In this document: piece by piece, positions 6,650-15,250 of the stretch
How positions within the stretch are numbered: the stretch's first letter is position 1
How the letters are laid out: each line of letters starts with the position of its first letter
DNA from: VBDM01 sp035702665
GTDB taxonomy: Bacteria > Pseudomonadota > Gammaproteobacteria > Burkholderiales > SG8-39
NCBI GenBank assembly: GCA_035702665.1
Contig: DASSQD010000063.1
Location: 1 to 32,260, forward strand
Direction of reading: 5' to 3'
DNA length: 32,260 bases
Notes under the pieces: model-generated
Databases searched by the model: none
What the model was told of the DNA's origin: nothing
The model's input: the letters and a program-made list of their open reading frames with translations, nothing else
Translations under genes and position numbers: made by a program

Positions 6650-8305
6650 ATGCCCGATACGAAGAAGCCGCACAGTCTCGCCGACCACGTCCACGGCCAC
6701 GACTACGATCACGTCCACGACGGCGACGAAGCCGCCGATCACGACCACGATCATTTCCTCGCGGACGATGGGAGCCCGGAGGACAGCGCCCTGTGGGTCC
6801 AGGACCACGTCACGCTGCGGAGCGTGGGCATCGACATCGGCTCCTCGGGAACCCAGGTCGTCTTCTCGCGAATCCATCTGCGGCGCATGGGCGAGGAGCT
6901 CTCGAGCCGCTACTTCGTGGTCGCGCGCGAGACGCTGTTCCAGTCGCCGGTGTCGCTCACCCCGTACAGGAGCGAAGAGCTGATCGACGATGCGGCACTC
7001 GCCGCGATCATCGACGGCGCGTTCGCCGACGCCGGACTGCACCCGGACGACATCGACGCGGGAGTGGTGATTCTCACCGGAGAGGCGCTGCGGCGCGAGA
7101 ACGCCCAAGCCATAGCGGACCTTCTTGCCGAGCAGCGCGGTGAGTTCGTATGCGCCAGCGCCGGACACCACATGGAGTCCATGCTCGCCGCCTACGGCTC
7201 CGGCGCCGCGCGCGTTTCTTACGACACGGGGAAGCGCATCCTCAACATCGATATCGGCGGCGGCACCACCAAGCTCGCGGTGGTCGACCGCGGCAACGTG
7301 ATCGGCACCGCCGCGCTGCACGTCGGCGGGCGACTCGCGGTCCTCGACGGTGACCGTCGACTCGTCCGCCTCGATCCGGCCGGGAAGCGCCTCGCCGCGC
7401 TGGCGGGTCAGAGCTGGGTCCGAGGCGGCCTCGTCGACGCCGCTTCGATCGAAGAGGTCGCCGAGCGCATGGCGGGCGCCGTCCTCGCCTCAGTCGCGGA
7501 GCGGCCCATGCCCGCGGACGTGCGGCACCTCTTCCTGACCGAGCCGCTTCCGGATCTCGAGGGCGTCGACGGCGTCATGTTCTCCGGGGGCGTCGCGGAG
7601 TATGTGTACCGGCGCGAGGCACGCGATTTCGGAGACCTGGGCCGTCTGCTGGGACTCGCGCTGCGAAGAAAGCTGGATGCGGGCGCCCTGCCGTGGCCGC
7701 TGCTGCCGCCGGGCGAATGCATCCGCGCCACCGCGCTGGGCGCCTCCGAATACAGCGTCCAGCTGAGCGGCAACACGGTCTATGTGTCCGATCCGGGGGC
7801 GCTGCTTCCCAGGCGCAACCTCCAGGTTCTGCAACCCGCCTTCGCCTGCGGCGAGCGCATCGACCCCGATGCGCTCGCTCGGTCCATACGCGAGCACTTC
7901 ACCGCCTTCGATCTCGTCGAGGGCGAGCGCGACGCGGCACTCGCGCTGCGCTGGGAGGGCCCGCCCTCGTACGAGCGCATCGCCGCGTTCGCCGAGGGAA
8001 TCCGCCGCGGACTGGCGGAGACCCTCGCCAAGGGGATGCCTGTATACATCATGGTCGACGGCGACATCGCGCAGACGCTGGGCGCCATCCTACGAGACGA
8101 AATGGGCGTCGCGAGCGATCTCCTGGTCATCGATGGGGTCGTCCTATGGGATTTCGACTACATCGACCTGGGCCGCATCCGCATGCCGTCGCAAACCGTT
8201 CCGGTCACCGTGAAGTCCCTCGTGTTCAGCGAGGATCCGCGCGGGCCGCGAAGGGGACGGTCCGCTCCGCGGAACGCCGGGGGCGGGCGGGGCGCGGGCG
8301 TATAA
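6650..8305 (+). CDS. eutA: EutA-family (ethanolamine ammonia-lyase reactivase-like) protein with His-rich N-terminus
   Basis: The 551-residue protein matches EutA, the actin/Hsp70-like (ASKHA) ATPase that reactivates B12-dependent ethanolamine ammonia-lyase by exchanging damaged cofactor. Nucleotide-site strands are visible as SVGIDIGSSGTQVVFSR (58-74) and ILNIDIGGGTTKLAVVD (197-213). The EutA-typical segments ILTGEALRRENAQAI (141-155), AGHHMESMLAAYGSGAA (171-187) and GVMFSGGVAEYVY are also present. Residues 8-35 contain nine histidines alternating with aspartates, a pattern like metal-storage tails of UreE or HypB and not part of canonical EutA. No eutB or eutC is in the window, so its client is unknown. 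The start at ATG 6650 lies 4 nt after the lipoprotein stop; a longer frame upstream overlaps that gene and is less likely. The stop codon overlaps a TATAAT box. Confidence 0.85.
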   Translation: MPDTKKPHSLADHVHGHDYDHVHDGDEAADHDHDHFLADDGSPEDSALWVQDHVTLRSVGIDIGSSGTQVVFSRIHLRRMGEELSSRYFVVARETLFQSPVSLTPYRSEELIDDAALAAIIDGAFADAGLHPDDIDAGVVILTGEALRRENAQAIADLLAEQRGEFVCASAGHHMESMLAAYGSGAARVSYDTGKRILNIDIGGGTTKLAVVDRGNVIGTAALHVGGRLAVLDGDRRLVRLDPAGKRLAALAGQSWVRGGLVDAASIEEVAERMAGAVLASVAERPMPADVRHLFLTEPLPDLEGVDGVMFSGGVAEYVYRREARDFGDLGRLLGLALRRKLDAGALPWPLLPPGECIRATALGASEYSVQLSGNTVYVSDPGALLPRRNLQVLQPAFACGERIDPDALARSIREHFTAFDLVEGERDAALALRWEGPPSYERIAAFAEGIRRGLAETLAKGMPVYIMVDGDIAQTLGAILRDEMGVASDLLVIDGVVLWDFDYIDLGRIRMPSQTVPVTVKSLVFSEDPRGPRRGRSAPRNAGGGRGAGV

Positions 8306-8306
8306 T
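8301..8306 (+). promoter_or_regulatory. TATAAT -10 element, possible internal promoter for the cupin genes
   Basis: A perfect TATAAT overlaps the EutA-like stop codon (TAA at 8303-8305), and the next ATG is only 7 nt after it. If used, transcription would start at or almost at the cupin start codon, giving a leaderless or near-leaderless mRNA; indeed no ribosome site precedes that ATG. No -35 resembling TTGACA is visible in the GC-rich DNA upstream. The following bases CCATCGCA recur after the -10-like box at 10662. Confidence 0.4.
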
Positions 8307-8313
8307 CCATCGC

Positions 8314-8868
8314 ATGGGCGTCGAATCGCACTACCACAGCAAGAAGGATCGGGTTTTCGTCCGGGGTATCACGGGACACTACAAGCTCAAGGACGAGCTC
8401 GCCCGGCTGCGCGCGCTGCCGCGCGTGCGCAAGGGCAGCGAGATCAAGTTCGTCGACGGCCCGCAGACCTACAGCCGTCATTATGTCGAGCCGGTGGACG
8501 GCATGACCCAGACGCTGCACATCCACCTCGAGGAATACGGTCCGGGCGGCAGGTCGCAGAAGCACGGCCATGTGAACGAGGCGGCGTTCTACATCCTCGA
8601 CGGTCGCGGCTACGAGATCCACGACGGCGTGCGCTACGACTGGAGCGCCGGCGACGTGGCCGTGGTGCACAACAACTGCGTGCATCAGCACTTCAACGCG
8701 GACCCGGACAAGCCCGCCCGCGCGCTGGTGCTGAAGGCAAAGCCGATGTACATGTTCATGAACATGCTTTTCCAGCAGCTGGTCGAGCCCCGGCCGACGG
8801 AACCCGCTCCGGGCGGGAAGAACTTCCGCGCCCGCGAGGGCGAAGACGACTACAACCACGCCAAGTAG
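8314..8868 (+). CDS. Cupin-domain protein (first of three)
   Basis: The 184-residue protein carries a single conserved beta-barrel cupin domain. Motif 1 is GRSQKHGHVNEAAFYILDGRG, with metal ligands H84, H86 and E89. Motif 2 is GDVAVVHNNCVHQHFNADP, with the third histidine at 124 and an extra histidine at 126. Cupins of this kind bind Fe, Mn or Ni and include dioxygenases, isomerases and small-molecule sensors; which applies here cannot be told. The HQHFN motif is shared with the next two proteins, so the three are paralogs. There is no Shine-Dalgarno sequence: the ATG follows a TATAAT and the preceding stop by 8 nt, so it is either read through from the operon or made from a leaderless message. 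Confidence 0.88.
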   Translation: MGVESHYHSKKDRVFVRGITGHYKLKDELARLRALPRVRKGSEIKFVDGPQTYSRHYVEPVDGMTQTLHIHLEEYGPGGRSQKHGHVNEAAFYILDGRGYEIHDGVRYDWSAGDVAVVHNNCVHQHFNADPDKPARALVLKAKPMYMFMNMLFQQLVEPRPTEPAPGGKNFRAREGEDDYNHAK

Positions 8869-8881
8869 GCACGGAGAAACC

Positions 8882-9496
8882 ATGGCCTGGGGCGAAGCCA
8901 AGACTTGGAAGCGCGGCGCGGCGAACGCGAAGATCTATCAAGGAATGCTCGACGACGCGATGCAGGCACCGGCGCGCAACGCCAAGCGCAGGAAGATCGT
9001 GCACCCGGAGGACATGCCCTGGGAGATGTCGCGCCAGGGTCTGCTCAAGCACCTTCTCAACGAGCAGATGAACACCCGCATGGAGACGGTCGACGCCTAC
9101 ATGCAGGTTATTCCGCCGGGGAGCCGCTCGGGCAGGCACCGCCACCTCGCCGAGGAGTGCCTGTACGTGGTCGAAGGGCGCGGCTACGACCTGCACCAGG
9201 ATTGCGATGTCGAGATCACCGACACCTACCACTGGACGCCGCAGGTCGAGGTGAAGCGCTACGAGTGGGAAGCGGGCGACGTGATCTACATCCCGCCGAA
9301 CACCATCCACCAGCACTTCAACGCCGACCCGGCCGGGCCGGTGCGCCTCATCTCGGCGATCAACCGCATCTACAAGTACTGCGGGCTGAACGACCTCGAG
9401 CAGATCGAGGACGCGCCCGAGTACGATCCGAAGGTAGTCCTCACCGCCGAGCTCATCGAGCGCTACCTCAGGGCCAAGGTCGGGGAGCCCGCCTAG
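8882..9496 (+). CDS. Cupin-domain protein (second of three)
   Basis: The 204-residue protein has one cupin domain in its C-terminal two thirds. Motif 1 is GSRSGRHRHLAEECLYVVEGRG, with ligands H86, H88 and E91 or E92. Between the motifs lies an insert (HQDCDVEITDTYHWTPQVEV). Motif 2 is GDVIYIPPNTIHQHFNADP, with H143 as the third ligand. All metal-binding residues are present, so it is probably an active metalloprotein. The N-terminal ~65 residues are charged and helical. A GGAG site lies about 6 nt upstream of the ATG, which follows the first cupin gene by 13 nt. The shared HQHFNADP stretch shows close kinship with the first cupin. The reaction is unknown. Confidence 0.88.
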   Translation: MAWGEAKTWKRGAANAKIYQGMLDDAMQAPARNAKRRKIVHPEDMPWEMSRQGLLKHLLNEQMNTRMETVDAYMQVIPPGSRSGRHRHLAEECLYVVEGRGYDLHQDCDVEITDTYHWTPQVEVKRYEWEAGDVIYIPPNTIHQHFNADPAGPVRLISAINRIYKYCGLNDLEQIEDAPEYDPKVVLTAELIERYLRAKVGEPA

Positions 9497-9511
9497 CCCG
9501 AGGAACGCCGC

Positions 9512-10633
9512 ATGGCCGGAAACGCCGTCGTCCCGGAAGAGTTCGCGAGGAAGTTCGCCACCGAGAAGGAAACGCCTTACACGCGGTGGGTACGCGCCGA
9601 GGGGCTCGACATCGTCCCTGCGCACTTCGTCCCCAACCTGCACACGCTCGCGCTCAAGCCCTGGACGAGGCGCGGCGGCGCCGGTGTCTTCCTCAACCAC
9701 GATGCATCGCGGACCTCGAACGACTGCTACGTTTGCGAGATTCCGGCCGGCGGCAAGCTCGCCCCGCAACGGCAGCTGTTCGAGGAGATGATCTATGTGC
9801 TCGCGGGGCGCGGCTCGACCACGGTGTGGAACGACGCCGGCAAGCGCGTCACCTTCGAATGGAAGGCCGGGTCGCTGTTCGCGATCCCGCTGAACACCTG
9901 GCACCAGCACTTCAACGGCGCGGGCCGCGAGAGCGCGCGCTACGTCGCGGTGACCAACGCGCCGGCGGTCATCAACCTCTACGAGGACGTCGATTTCGTG
10001 TTCGGCACGAAGTACGACTTCAAGAACCGCTTCTCCGGCGAGCCCGACTACTTCAGCAGCAAGGGCGAGCAGAAGGGCCTGCTGCTCGAGACGAACTTCG
10101 TTGCCGACGCCGTGAATCTGCCGCTGATCTCCGCCAAGGAGCGGGGCGCGGGCGGCGGACACATCCGCTTCAATATGGCGCGCGGCTCGATGAACAGCCA
10201 CATCTCGCAGTTCCCCGTCGGAACGTACAAGAAGGGGCACGCCCACGGTCCGGGAGCGCACGTCGTAATGCTCTCCGGAGAGGGCTACAGCCTTATGTGG
10301 CCCGAGGGCGACGAGCCACGCCGCTACGACTGGCAGGTCGGATCGATGATCGTGCCGCCGAATATGTGGTTCCACCAGCACTTCAACACCGGCGCGACGC
10401 CGGCACGCTACCTCGCGTTCAAGCACGAGGCGACCTCGATCCGCAACCTGCAGGGCGTGCCCAAGGCCTGGATCAGCCGGCGCGTCGGCGGCGACCAGAT
10501 CGACTACGCCGACGAGGACCCCTCGATCCGAAAAGCGTTCGCCGAGGCGCTCGGGCAGCACGGAATGAAGCCGAGGATGGAGGAAGCGTACAACGCCGAG
10601 CTGGTCGAGCTGCCGCCGCGAGCGGTCGCATGA
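9512..10633 (+). CDS. Bicupin protein (third of three), N-terminal metal site degenerate
   Basis: This 373-residue protein holds two cupin domains in the bicupin layout used by gentisate dioxygenase-like and oxalate decarboxylase-like proteins. In domain 1 the HxH of motif 1 is replaced by Q86-R-Q88 (GGKLAPQRQLFEEMIYVLAGRG). E91 and the motif-2 histidines (TWHQHFN, 131-133) remain, so metal binding is doubtful. In domain 2, motif 1 reads GTYKKGHAHGPGAHVVMLSGEG, with H243 and H245 present and a histidine at 250 near the usual glutamate position; motif 2 is PPNMWFHQHFNTG. Both domains carry HQHFN, linking them to the two single-domain cupins just upstream. One catalytic and one structural domain is the simplest reading. 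It ends the tightly packed run; the next gene is 70 nt away. Confidence 0.87.
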   Translation: MAGNAVVPEEFARKFATEKETPYTRWVRAEGLDIVPAHFVPNLHTLALKPWTRRGGAGVFLNHDASRTSNDCYVCEIPAGGKLAPQRQLFEEMIYVLAGRGSTTVWNDAGKRVTFEWKAGSLFAIPLNTWHQHFNGAGRESARYVAVTNAPAVINLYEDVDFVFGTKYDFKNRFSGEPDYFSSKGEQKGLLLETNFVADAVNLPLISAKERGAGGGHIRFNMARGSMNSHISQFPVGTYKKGHAHGPGAHVVMLSGEGYSLMWPEGDEPRRYDWQVGSMIVPPNMWFHQHFNTGATPARYLAFKHEATSIRNLQGVPKAWISRRVGGDQIDYADEDPSIRKAFAEALGQHGMKPRMEEAYNAELVELPPRAVA

Positions 10634-10661
10634 CGATGTGGCGCGGAGCGGGATTTTGCGG

Positions 10662-10667
10662 CACAAT
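10662..10667 (+). promoter_or_regulatory. Possible -10 element before the HNH gene
   Basis: CACAAT followed by CCATCGCA lies 36 nt before the HNH start codon in the 70-nt gap after the bicupin gene. The same trailing bases follow the TATAAT at 8301. No convincing -35 is present. It is a weak match offered because a new transcription unit plausibly starts here. Confidence 0.3.
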
Positions 10668-10703
10668 CCATCGCAGTCGATTGTTTGGGCAGGAGTTTTG
10701 AAA

Positions 10704-11297
10704 ATGGCGGGCGAGATTCCGCTGATTCTGACCCTCGATAATCACGGTGTGCCTCACCGGTGGGTCACCTGGCAGCAGGCGTGCTTCTACTACGCCAAGA
10801 ACCTGGTCGCGTGGACGCTCGGGGAGCGCGAATTCACCTTTCACGGCGGCATCTCGCAGGCGACAGGCAAGCGCTCAAGCATTACTGCCCGCTCGATTAT
10901 CGCGATCAAGGGGAAGGCGATGGCGATGCGGGCCTTCAACCAGGTGCCGCCGCTCAACAATCGCGAGCTGTTCCGCCGCGATCGCCATATTTGCGCCTAT
11001 TGCGGAGGAGGATTCAGCTATCTGCGCTTGACGCGCGACCACATTCGCCCCGTGTCGCGCGGCGGCACCGACGCCTGGATGAATGTAGTCACTGCGTGCC
11101 GCTCGTGCAACGGCGTCAAGCGCAACCGCCTGCCCGAGGAGTCGGGGCTGGAGCTGCTGTACGCGCCTTACGTGCCGAACAAAGCCGAGTACCTGATCCT
11201 CACCAACCGCAAGATCCTTGCGGACCAGATGGAGTTCCTGGTCCAGCACGTGTCCTCGCACAGCCGCGTACTCGCGCCGGCGACCGCGGCGGCGTAG
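10704..11297 (+). CDS. HNH endonuclease-family protein
   Basis: The 197-residue protein has an HNH nuclease domain at about 85-145: CAYC (97-100), the catalytic-type TRDHIRPVSRGG (110-121, D112/H113), N127 in WMNVVTAC, and CRSC (132-135). The two CxxC pairs form the zinc ribbon usual for this subfamily. The domain is intact, so it may cut DNA, but stand-alone HNH proteins of this length are common in proteobacterial chromosomes and their role is unsettled. The first ~80 residues form a separate conserved-looking domain (EIPLILTLDNHGVPHRWVTW). AGGAG at 10691-10695 fixes the start at ATG 10704; the longer frame from 10638 has no ribosome site. No toxin-immunity partner or restriction gene is adjacent. 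Confidence 0.87.
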   Translation: MAGEIPLILTLDNHGVPHRWVTWQQACFYYAKNLVAWTLGEREFTFHGGISQATGKRSSITARSIIAIKGKAMAMRAFNQVPPLNNRELFRRDRHICAYCGGGFSYLRLTRDHIRPVSRGGTDAWMNVVTACRSCNGVKRNRLPEESGLELLYAPYVPNKAEYLILTNRKILADQMEFLVQHVSSHSRVLAPATAAA

Positions 11298-11316
11298 CCG
11301 CCCGCATCCCCGCGCC

Positions 11317-12330
11317 GTGCAGGATTTCTGGCGCAATTCCGGATATCACCTGCTCGAGCGCGACGCGCAGGGGCGGCTCTCCGTGACGGACGATTTCCTG
11401 CGCGCCTACTTGGTGCGCCCGGAGATCCGGCCGGTCGACGAGTCCGGGCCGAACGAGATCGCGCTCCACGACTCGCTGTTGGACGACCCGCGTCAGGAAG
11501 TCGCGGCGGCGCGTCTGGATAGGGTCGAAGATGCCGATGCGCGCGACAACTACCGCATCCTCCTCGGATTCCTGTCGCGGCTGAAGCGCGCCGAGTCGCT
11601 GGAGTCCTGCTACCTCGGCATCTTTTCCGCCGGCGTCGTCGCCGTGCCGCCGCTTTTCATCGATCAGCTGACGCAGATCGTCGTCCGCAACGTGCTCGAG
11701 GGCTGCCAGGATCCGCTGGAGCCGCGCGCGGCCGAGCTCTTCTTCCGGGAGCAGAAGGCGAGCACCGACGACGGCGCCGTGATGCTCGCGGACCTCGAAA
11801 CGGTCGAGATGCAAGCCTCGGGAGGCAGGTTCGGCAGCCTCGGCCGCCTTATCGTCGAATCGCAGGCGCCGCTCGCGACCGTCAACCTCGACGTCCTCGA
11901 TGCCGAGAACGCGCACGTGTACTGGGCGCGCGATCAGCGTCACGACCTCGTGATCAGCATGAACTTCGGACGCGCCGCCAACGCGGCGTTCTGCCGCGTC
12001 ATCGAGAAATGGATCAGGCACTTCCTCGGCGTCGCGGTGAGCGTGCGGTCCCTGCGCTCCGTCGAGGACCGCCATTGGGCCTGGCACATCGGGCTGGATG
12101 CCGAGTCGACCGCGATGCTCAACAGCCTGTGGCGCGGAGAGGAAATCGAGCCGGGGAGCCTGCGGCGCATGCTGGCCCTGTTCCGGCTCGATTTCGAGGA
12201 CCCCGCCGCGATGCGAGCGGATATCGCGGGCAAGCCCGTCTACCTCGCCTTGTCGATGAACGAAGCTGGCGTGGTGCGCATGAAGCCGCAGAACCTCCTC
12301 CTCAACCTTCCGGTCGCTTCGCGCGCCTGA
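11317..12330 (+). CDS. DUF6352-family protein of unknown function
   Basis: The 337-residue protein starts at GTG 11317, 20 nt after the HNH gene. The beginning DFWRNSGYHLLERDAQGRL and the following TDDFLRAYLVRPEI match the conserved N-terminus I recall for the DUF6352 family, found mainly in betaproteobacteria. The remainder is a mixed alpha/beta protein without signal peptide, membrane segment or known catalytic motif, so it is probably cytoplasmic. The upstream extension of the frame overlaps the HNH gene and is arginine-rich shadow sequence, hence the GTG choice, although no clear ribosome site precedes it. The glycosylase gene begins 6 nt after its stop, suggesting a joint transcript. No function is proposed. 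The family name is from memory. Confidence 0.8.
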   Translation: MQDFWRNSGYHLLERDAQGRLSVTDDFLRAYLVRPEIRPVDESGPNEIALHDSLLDDPRQEVAAARLDRVEDADARDNYRILLGFLSRLKRAESLESCYLGIFSAGVVAVPPLFIDQLTQIVVRNVLEGCQDPLEPRAAELFFREQKASTDDGAVMLADLETVEMQASGGRFGSLGRLIVESQAPLATVNLDVLDAENAHVYWARDQRHDLVISMNFGRAANAAFCRVIEKWIRHFLGVAVSVRSLRSVEDRHWAWHIGLDAESTAMLNSLWRGEEIEPGSLRRMLALFRLDFEDPAAMRADIAGKPVYLALSMNEAGVVRMKPQNLLLNLPVASRA

Positions 12331-12335
12331 TCGTC

Positions 12336-12953
12336 GTGGCCGCTCCCTACTGGATGCGTGCCAAACGCTCGCTCGCCCGCGGCGACCCCGTGCTCGCCCG
12401 CATCATCCACGCCCACCCGCGCATCGCGCTTGAGCCGCGCGGCGAGCCGTTCTTCACGCTCGCGCGGTCGATCGTCGGCCAGCAGATCTCGGTCAAGGCT
12501 GCGGCGAGCATCTGGGCGCGAGTCTGTGCGCTCGCGCCGCGGATGCACCCGGAGGAGATCGCCGCGGCCAGGCACGTTCGGCTGCGCGCCTGCGGTCTGT
12601 CGCAGCGCAAGGCCGAGTACCTCGCGGACCTCGCGCGCCATTTCCTCGCCGGAACCCTGCATCCTTCGGCGTGGGAGCGGATGGACGACGAGGGGGTCAT
12701 CGCCGAGCTGGTGCAGGTCCGCGGCATCGGACGCTGGACCGCCGAGATGTTCCTGATGTTCAACCTGTTGCGCCCCGATGTGCTGCCGCTCGCCGATCTG
12801 GGGCTGCAGCGCGCGATCCGCATCCACTACTTCAAGGGGCGCAAGGTGTCTCTGCGCAGCATGCGCCGCGTCGCCGAAAGCTGGGCGCCGTGGCGTTCGG
12901 TCGCCACTTGGTACCTGTGGCGGAGCCTTGACCCGATTCCCGTCGAATACTGA
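12336..12953 (+). CDS. DNA-3-methyladenine glycosylase (HhH-GPD family)
   Basis: The 205-residue protein is an AlkA-type base-excision glycosylase that removes alkylated purines from DNA. The sequence shows the family segment FFTLARSIVGQQISVKAA (39-56), the helix-hairpin-helix VRGIGRWTAEM (128-138), and LLRPDVLPLADLGLQRAI with the likely catalytic aspartate D154. It lacks the N-terminal TBP-like domain of E. coli AlkA (282 residues) and so belongs to the short form common in betaproteobacteria. GTG 12336 is preferred because the sequence just after it fits the family; ATG 12354 would trim six residues. It sits 6 nt after the DUF6352 gene and 36 nt before accA. The glycosylase-accA-tilS order is familiar from Burkholderiales genomes. 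Confidence 0.92.
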   Translation: MAAPYWMRAKRSLARGDPVLARIIHAHPRIALEPRGEPFFTLARSIVGQQISVKAAASIWARVCALAPRMHPEEIAAARHVRLRACGLSQRKAEYLADLARHFLAGTLHPSAWERMDDEGVIAELVQVRGIGRWTAEMFLMFNLLRPDVLPLADLGLQRAIRIHYFKGRKVSLRSMRRVAESWAPWRSVATWYLWRSLDPIPVEY

Positions 12954-12966
12954 GGTTGAAGAGGCG

Positions 12967-12972
12967 TACAAT
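12967..12972 (+). promoter_or_regulatory. Possible -10 element for accA
   Basis: GCG-TACAAT lies 17 nt before the accA start codon, just after the glycosylase gene. It would give a very short leader without a clear ribosome site. No -35 is recognisable at the right spacing. It resembles the boxes at 2369 and 8301. Confidence 0.35.
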
Positions 12973-12989
12973 GGCTCCCGGATTTTTCC

Positions 12990-13958
<969 letters not shown>

Positions 13959-15250
13959 ACTGCCCGAAAGGGTAGCTGCGGCGCTCGCGGCCGCGATTTC
14001 GCCGGGCGCTCATCTGGTGCTCGGTTTCTCGGGCGGCGTGGATTCGATGGTCCTCCTGTCGATTCTGGCGGAGCTGGCGCCCGGCCTGCGATTCTCGCTT
14101 GGCGCAGTCCATGTCAACCACGGCATCAGCCCGAACGCACCTCGCTGGGCCGCCTTCTGCGCGGCGCAGTGCTCGCATCTAGGCATTCCCCTCGAGGTTG
14201 AGGCGGTCGACATTGCTCCCTACCGGAGCTTCGGCCTGGAGGGCGCGGCGCGCCGGGCACGCTACGATGTCTTGTCGCGCATCGGCGCCGATTTCGTGGT
14301 CCTGGCGCAGCACCGCGACGACCAGGCGGAGACCCTTCTCCTGCGGCTCCTGCGGGGGTCGGGGTTGCGCGGCCTGGCCGCGATGTCTCCCTCGAGGCCC
14401 CTCACCGGGGCGCGCGCGCGGCTGCTGCGGCCCTTGCTCGACGTACCGCGCATTGAGATCGAGGCGTACGCACGCTCGCGGGGCCTTGCGTGGATCGAGG
14501 ACGAGAGCAATGCCGACACCGTTCGCCGGCGGAATTTTCTCCGGCACGAGGTGCTGCCGTCGCTGGAGAAGCAGTTCCCCGCGGCGCGCGCGGCGATGGC
14601 CCGGGCGGCAGCAAACCTCGGCGAGGCGCAGGACCTGCTCGACGCATTGGCGCAGATCGACCTCGACGAGTGCGGCGACGGAGACACCATCGATGTCCCC
14701 GCCTTGCAGCGCCTCGGCGAGGCCCGGGCCAAGAACGCGCTGCGGTACTGGTGCGACGCGCACGCGATCGAGCCGCTTTCGGCGGCGCGGCTCCATGAGC
14801 TGCTGCGGCAGCTGAAGGAATCCCGCGTCGACGCCCGGACCGGTCTCGCGGCGGGGAAGTGGAGGTTCCTGCGCTACCGGGACCGCCTCCATCTGCAGCC
14901 GGCCGAGCCGCCGCTGCAGCGCGACTTGAAGGAGGACTGGAACGGCGAGAATCTCTTGCCGCTGCTCGCGCTCGGCGGCGTGCTGAAGTTCAAGCCCGAG
15001 GAGGGGCGGGGCCTGAGCGTCGAGAAGCTGCGCTTGGGGCGCGTCACCGTGCGGCTACGGCAAGGGGGAGAGCGCTTGCGCCTCGACATGCGCCGCCCGC
15101 GGCGCACGCTCAAGAATCTCTTCCAGGAGCGTGGCGTTCCACCGTGGCTCCGCGAGCGCCTGCCCCTCGTCTATTGCGGCGAGAACCTGGCCTCCGTTCC
15201 GGGCATCGGCGATGCCTGCGAGTTCCGCGCCGAGCGCGGCGAGGCGGGCC

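Noticed and set aside
6650..8305. Ethanolamine utilisation operon
   Set aside because: Only the EutA-like gene is present; eutB, eutC, shell proteins and ethanolamine transport genes are absent, so the pathway cannot be claimed.
8756..10666. Minus-strand open frame of 636 codons opposite the cupin genes
   Set aside because: It is opposite three clear cupin genes, and its Asp/Arg/Val-rich content is typical of reverse-complement frames in GC-rich DNA.
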